Below, piece after piece: positions 61,967-64,000 of a stretch of 64,000 nt of DNA. Both the position numbers and the translations under genes were made by a program. This DNA comes from Novosphingobium sp. SG919. GTDB lineage: Bacteria; Pseudomonadota; Alphaproteobacteria; Sphingomonadales; Sphingomonadaceae. The number at the start of each line of letters is the position of its first letter. Position 1 is the first letter of the stretch. Location of the stretch: contig NZ_JABCNG010000001.1 in NCBI RefSeq assembly GCF_012932495.1, positions 1,054,001 to 1,118,000 on the forward strand. The letters are read 5' to 3'. The notes beneath the pieces were generated by a model. The model searched no databases and was not told where the DNA came from. It worked only from the letters and a program-made list of their open reading frames with translations.

Positions 61967-64000
61967 ATGACCCATCTGCCTGCCCATGCGGTGCCGGGCG
62001 CCGCAAGCGCGTCACGACCTGTGTCTCTTGTTGCAATCGCGCACGCCATCAACCGTGCTGCCCAGCGCCTGCTCCCGCAGCTCGAAGCCGGTGTCGTCAT
62101 CGATGCACGCGCTCTGCGCGGCGCGATGACGGAGGCCTTTGGCGGGACCGATGCGGAAGGGCATTGGGACTGGAAGACCGCCTATGACGCCTGCGAGTGC
62201 GCCATGGTCCTGTTCCTGCGCAAATATGCCGGCGCAATTGGCTCGAGACCTGTCGCAGAACAGCTATCGCTGGTCGAGCGCGTGGCGAAGCTTCTCCCGA
62301 CGCACACGCGCCGGTCCGAGAGCGCACTGGCGCTGCAGCAGTTCTCGACCCCACCAGCGCTCGCTCTGGTCACGGCCCATGCCGGTTCCATCCGAGCCGA
62401 GGACGTGGTCCTAGAACCATCTGCGGGAACGGGCATGCTCGCTATCCATGCCGAGCGCAGCACCTGCGGTCTCGTGCTCAACGAGCTGGGCGAGGTCCGG
62501 GCCGAGCTTCTGCGGGGCCTCTTTTCGCAGGCAGTGGTCTCGGGTCACGACGCTGCCGCCATCGACGACTGGCTTCCCGATTCGGTTCGCCCGAGCGTCG
62601 TCCTCATGAATCCGCCGTTTTCGGCCCTCGCGCACGTCGAGCGGACCATGAAAGATGCCGCCATCCGGCATATCCGTTCGGCTCTTGCGCGTCTTGTGCC
62701 CGGCGGGCGGCTGGTCGCGATTACCGGCGCCTCTTGCTCGCCGGACAATCCGGTCTGGCGCGAAACCTTCGTCAGCCTGCAGGGGGATGCCCGTCTGGTC
62801 TTCACTGCCGCTATTGCCGGCAAGGTCTACACGCGCCACGGTACGACTATTGAGACGCGGCTTACCGTGTTCGACAAAGTGCCGGCCAGCGAACCCGGGC
62901 GCTTCCCGGCCTCCCGAGGCACCGCGCCCGATGTGCCAACGCTGCTCGAATGGGTCTGCGCAGATCTGCCGCCACGCGCGCCGATGGCTTGCGTTTCCGC
63001 AAACGGCTCGATCGCTGCGCTGCCGGCCGAGCGGAACAGTCTGGACCAGGCAAGGCGCAGCGTAGCAGCCTTGGCTGCCGTGCCGTCACAGCCCAATCCA
63101 GACGAAGCTGCTGCGCAAGTTGCAGAGCTCCATTTTGTCGTCACTAACTGGGCGCCACCCGAGGGCCGGCTCGGCGATGCGCTTTATGAACCCTATGTGC
63201 CCCAATCGGTGCGGATCGTTGGCGCCAGGCCGCATCCGACGCCGCTCGTCCAATCCGCCGCAATGGCGTCAGTTGCGCCGCCCAAGCCAAACTATCGCCC
63301 GCATCTGCCGCTCGCGCTGGTCGAGGATGGCGTCCTGTCCGAAGCGCAACTGGAGTCCATCATCTATGCTGGCGAAGCGCATGATGGACATCTGGCCGGC
63401 GCGTGGAGCGTCGATGCGACATGGGACCAGCTGACGGCGGCACCCGACGATTGCGAAGCTGCCGTCCGGTTTCGGCGCGGTTGGTTCCTGGGCGATGGGA
63501 CCGGAGCGGGCAAGGGCCGTCAGGTCGCTGGCATCATCCTCGACAATTGGCTCAAAGGCCGCCGAAAGGCCGTTTGGCTCTCCGTCTCAGAGCGTCTGCT
63601 AGAGGATGCGCAGCGGGACTGGGCAGCCTTGGGCCAGGAGCGGCTCTACGTGACGCCGCTGTCGCGTTTCCGTCAGGGCACGTCGATCCCGCTCAATGAA
63701 GCCATCCTCTTTGCGACTTACGCCACGCTGCGCTCGTGCGAGCGCGGCGGCAAGAAGTCCCGCGTCGAGCAGATCGTCGACTGGCTCGGTTCCGACTTCG
63801 ATGGCGTCATCGTCTTCGACGAAGCCCACGCCATGGCCAATGCTGCAGGCGGCAAGGGCGAGCGCGGCGATGTCGCGCCGTCGCAGCAGGGAAGGGCGGG
63901 GCTACGCCTGCAGCATGCCTTGCCCGATGCGCGCATCGTCTATGTCTCGGCGACTGGTGCCACGACCGTCCAGAACCTCGCCTATGCCCAGCGACTGGGG
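61967..64000 (+). CDS. Methyltransferase/strawberry-notch-type helicase (5' part, cut by window end)
   Basis: At least 678 codons and no stop before the edge. The N-terminal part (about 1-320) contains an SAM-methyltransferase fold: 'EPSAGTGMLAIHAE' (SAM loop) and 'VVLMNPPFSALAHVE' (NPPF, as in N6-adenine methylases). The second part, from about residue 500, is a helicase of the strawberry-notch group: 'GWFLGDGTGAGKGRQVAGII' (Walker A) and 'GVIVFDEAHAMANA' (DEAH). Such large proteins form part of the conserved core of alphaproteobacterial conjugative elements. The ATG at 61967 follows GGAGTTCCTGCC. Other frames in this stretch are antisense or off-phase shadows. Confidence 0.9.
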   Translation, partial: MTHLPAHAVPGAASASRPVSLVAIAHAINRAAQRLLPQLEAGVVIDARALRGAMTEAFGGTDAEGHWDWKTAYDACECAMVLFLRKYAGAIGSRPVAEQLSLVERVAKLLPTHTRRSESALALQQFSTPPALALVTAHAGSIRAEDVVLEPSAGTGMLAIHAERSTCGLVLNELGEVRAELLRGLFSQAVVSGHDAAAIDDWLPDSVRPSVVLMNPPFSALAHVERTMKDAAIRHIRSALARLVPGGRLVAITGASCSPDNPVWRETFVSLQGDARLVFTAAIAGKVYTRHGTTIETRLTVFDKVPASEPGRFPASRGTAPDVPTLLEWVCADLPPRAPMACVSANGSIAALPAERNSLDQARRSVAALAAVPSQPNPDEAAAQVAELHFVVTNWAPPEGRLGDALYEPYVPQSVRIVGARPHPTPLVQSAAMASVAPPKPNYRPHLPLALVEDGVLSEAQLESIIYAGEAHDGHLAGAWSVDATWDQLTAAPDDCEAAVRFRRGWFLGDGTGAGKGRQVAGIILDNWLKGRRKAVWLSVSERLLEDAQRDWAALGQERLYVTPLSRFRQGTSIPLNEAILFATYATLRSCERGGKKSRVEQIVDWLGSDFDGVIVFDEAHAMANAAGGKGERGDVAPSQQGRAGLRLQHALPDARIVYVSATGATTVQNLAYAQRLG

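Overview
The window looks like a chromosome segment of a sphingomonad (Novosphingobium/Sphingomonas type). The GC content is high. The first 12.5 kb carries housekeeping genes (greA, eno, ribH, ribB) with alphaproteobacterial character, a DUF4170 protein and a large TonB-dependent receptor.

Core chromosome, 1-12,575: greA with a strong terminator; a DUF4170 gene; a leftward four-gene unit of small membrane or stress-type proteins; enolase; a leftward riboflavin pair (ribH and a RibB with an N-terminal HTH and a degenerate RibA-like tail); an exported protein; a flavin reductase-like protein; a TonB-dependent receptor; a pirin; and a zinc alcohol dehydrogenase.

Integrated element, 12,576 to beyond the right edge: the 3' part of a tRNA-Lys(CTT) gene, without its 5' part, sits directly before a P4-type tyrosine integrase. 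This is the expected signature of an element inserted into the 3' end of a tRNA gene, and it implies that the intact tRNA lies past 64,000. The right part (55.8-64 kb) carries typical conjugative-element genes: ArdC antirestriction protein, a ParB-like protein, DUF7007-like and other conserved proteins, a response-regulator-like protein with a degenerate receiver, and a methyltransferase/strawberry-notch-type helicase cut by the window end.

Element cargo, 14.5-28.6 kb: a membrane AraC regulator with an S9 peptidase; a redox/detoxification cluster (aldo/keto reductase, Tat-exported VOC protein, exported ABM-type protein, LysR, Old Yellow Enzyme, MFS, SRPBCC); a PIN-like protein with a helical partner; a MqsA-type antitoxin; and a YcaQ-type glycosylase.

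Defence block, 28.7-55.1 kb: a very long tyrosine recombinase, a Fic protein, a short Argonaute/SIR2-APAZ (SPARSA) pair, a HEPN plus DUF3800 pair, and a complete type II CBASS operon (CD-NTase, Cap2, Cap3, HNH-SAVED Cap5). It also holds a four-gene, fully overlapping leftward operon encoding a ClpB-like AAA+ ATPase, a radical-SAM protein, a 2,090-residue Zn-ribbon/kinase-like/SF1-helicase/nuclease protein and a coiled-coil protein. I do not recognise this operon as a named system, and it is the best candidate for an undescribed one. The SIR2-APAZ gene has an unexpected problem at its start: an in-frame stop at the third codon of the only upstream in-frame ATG.
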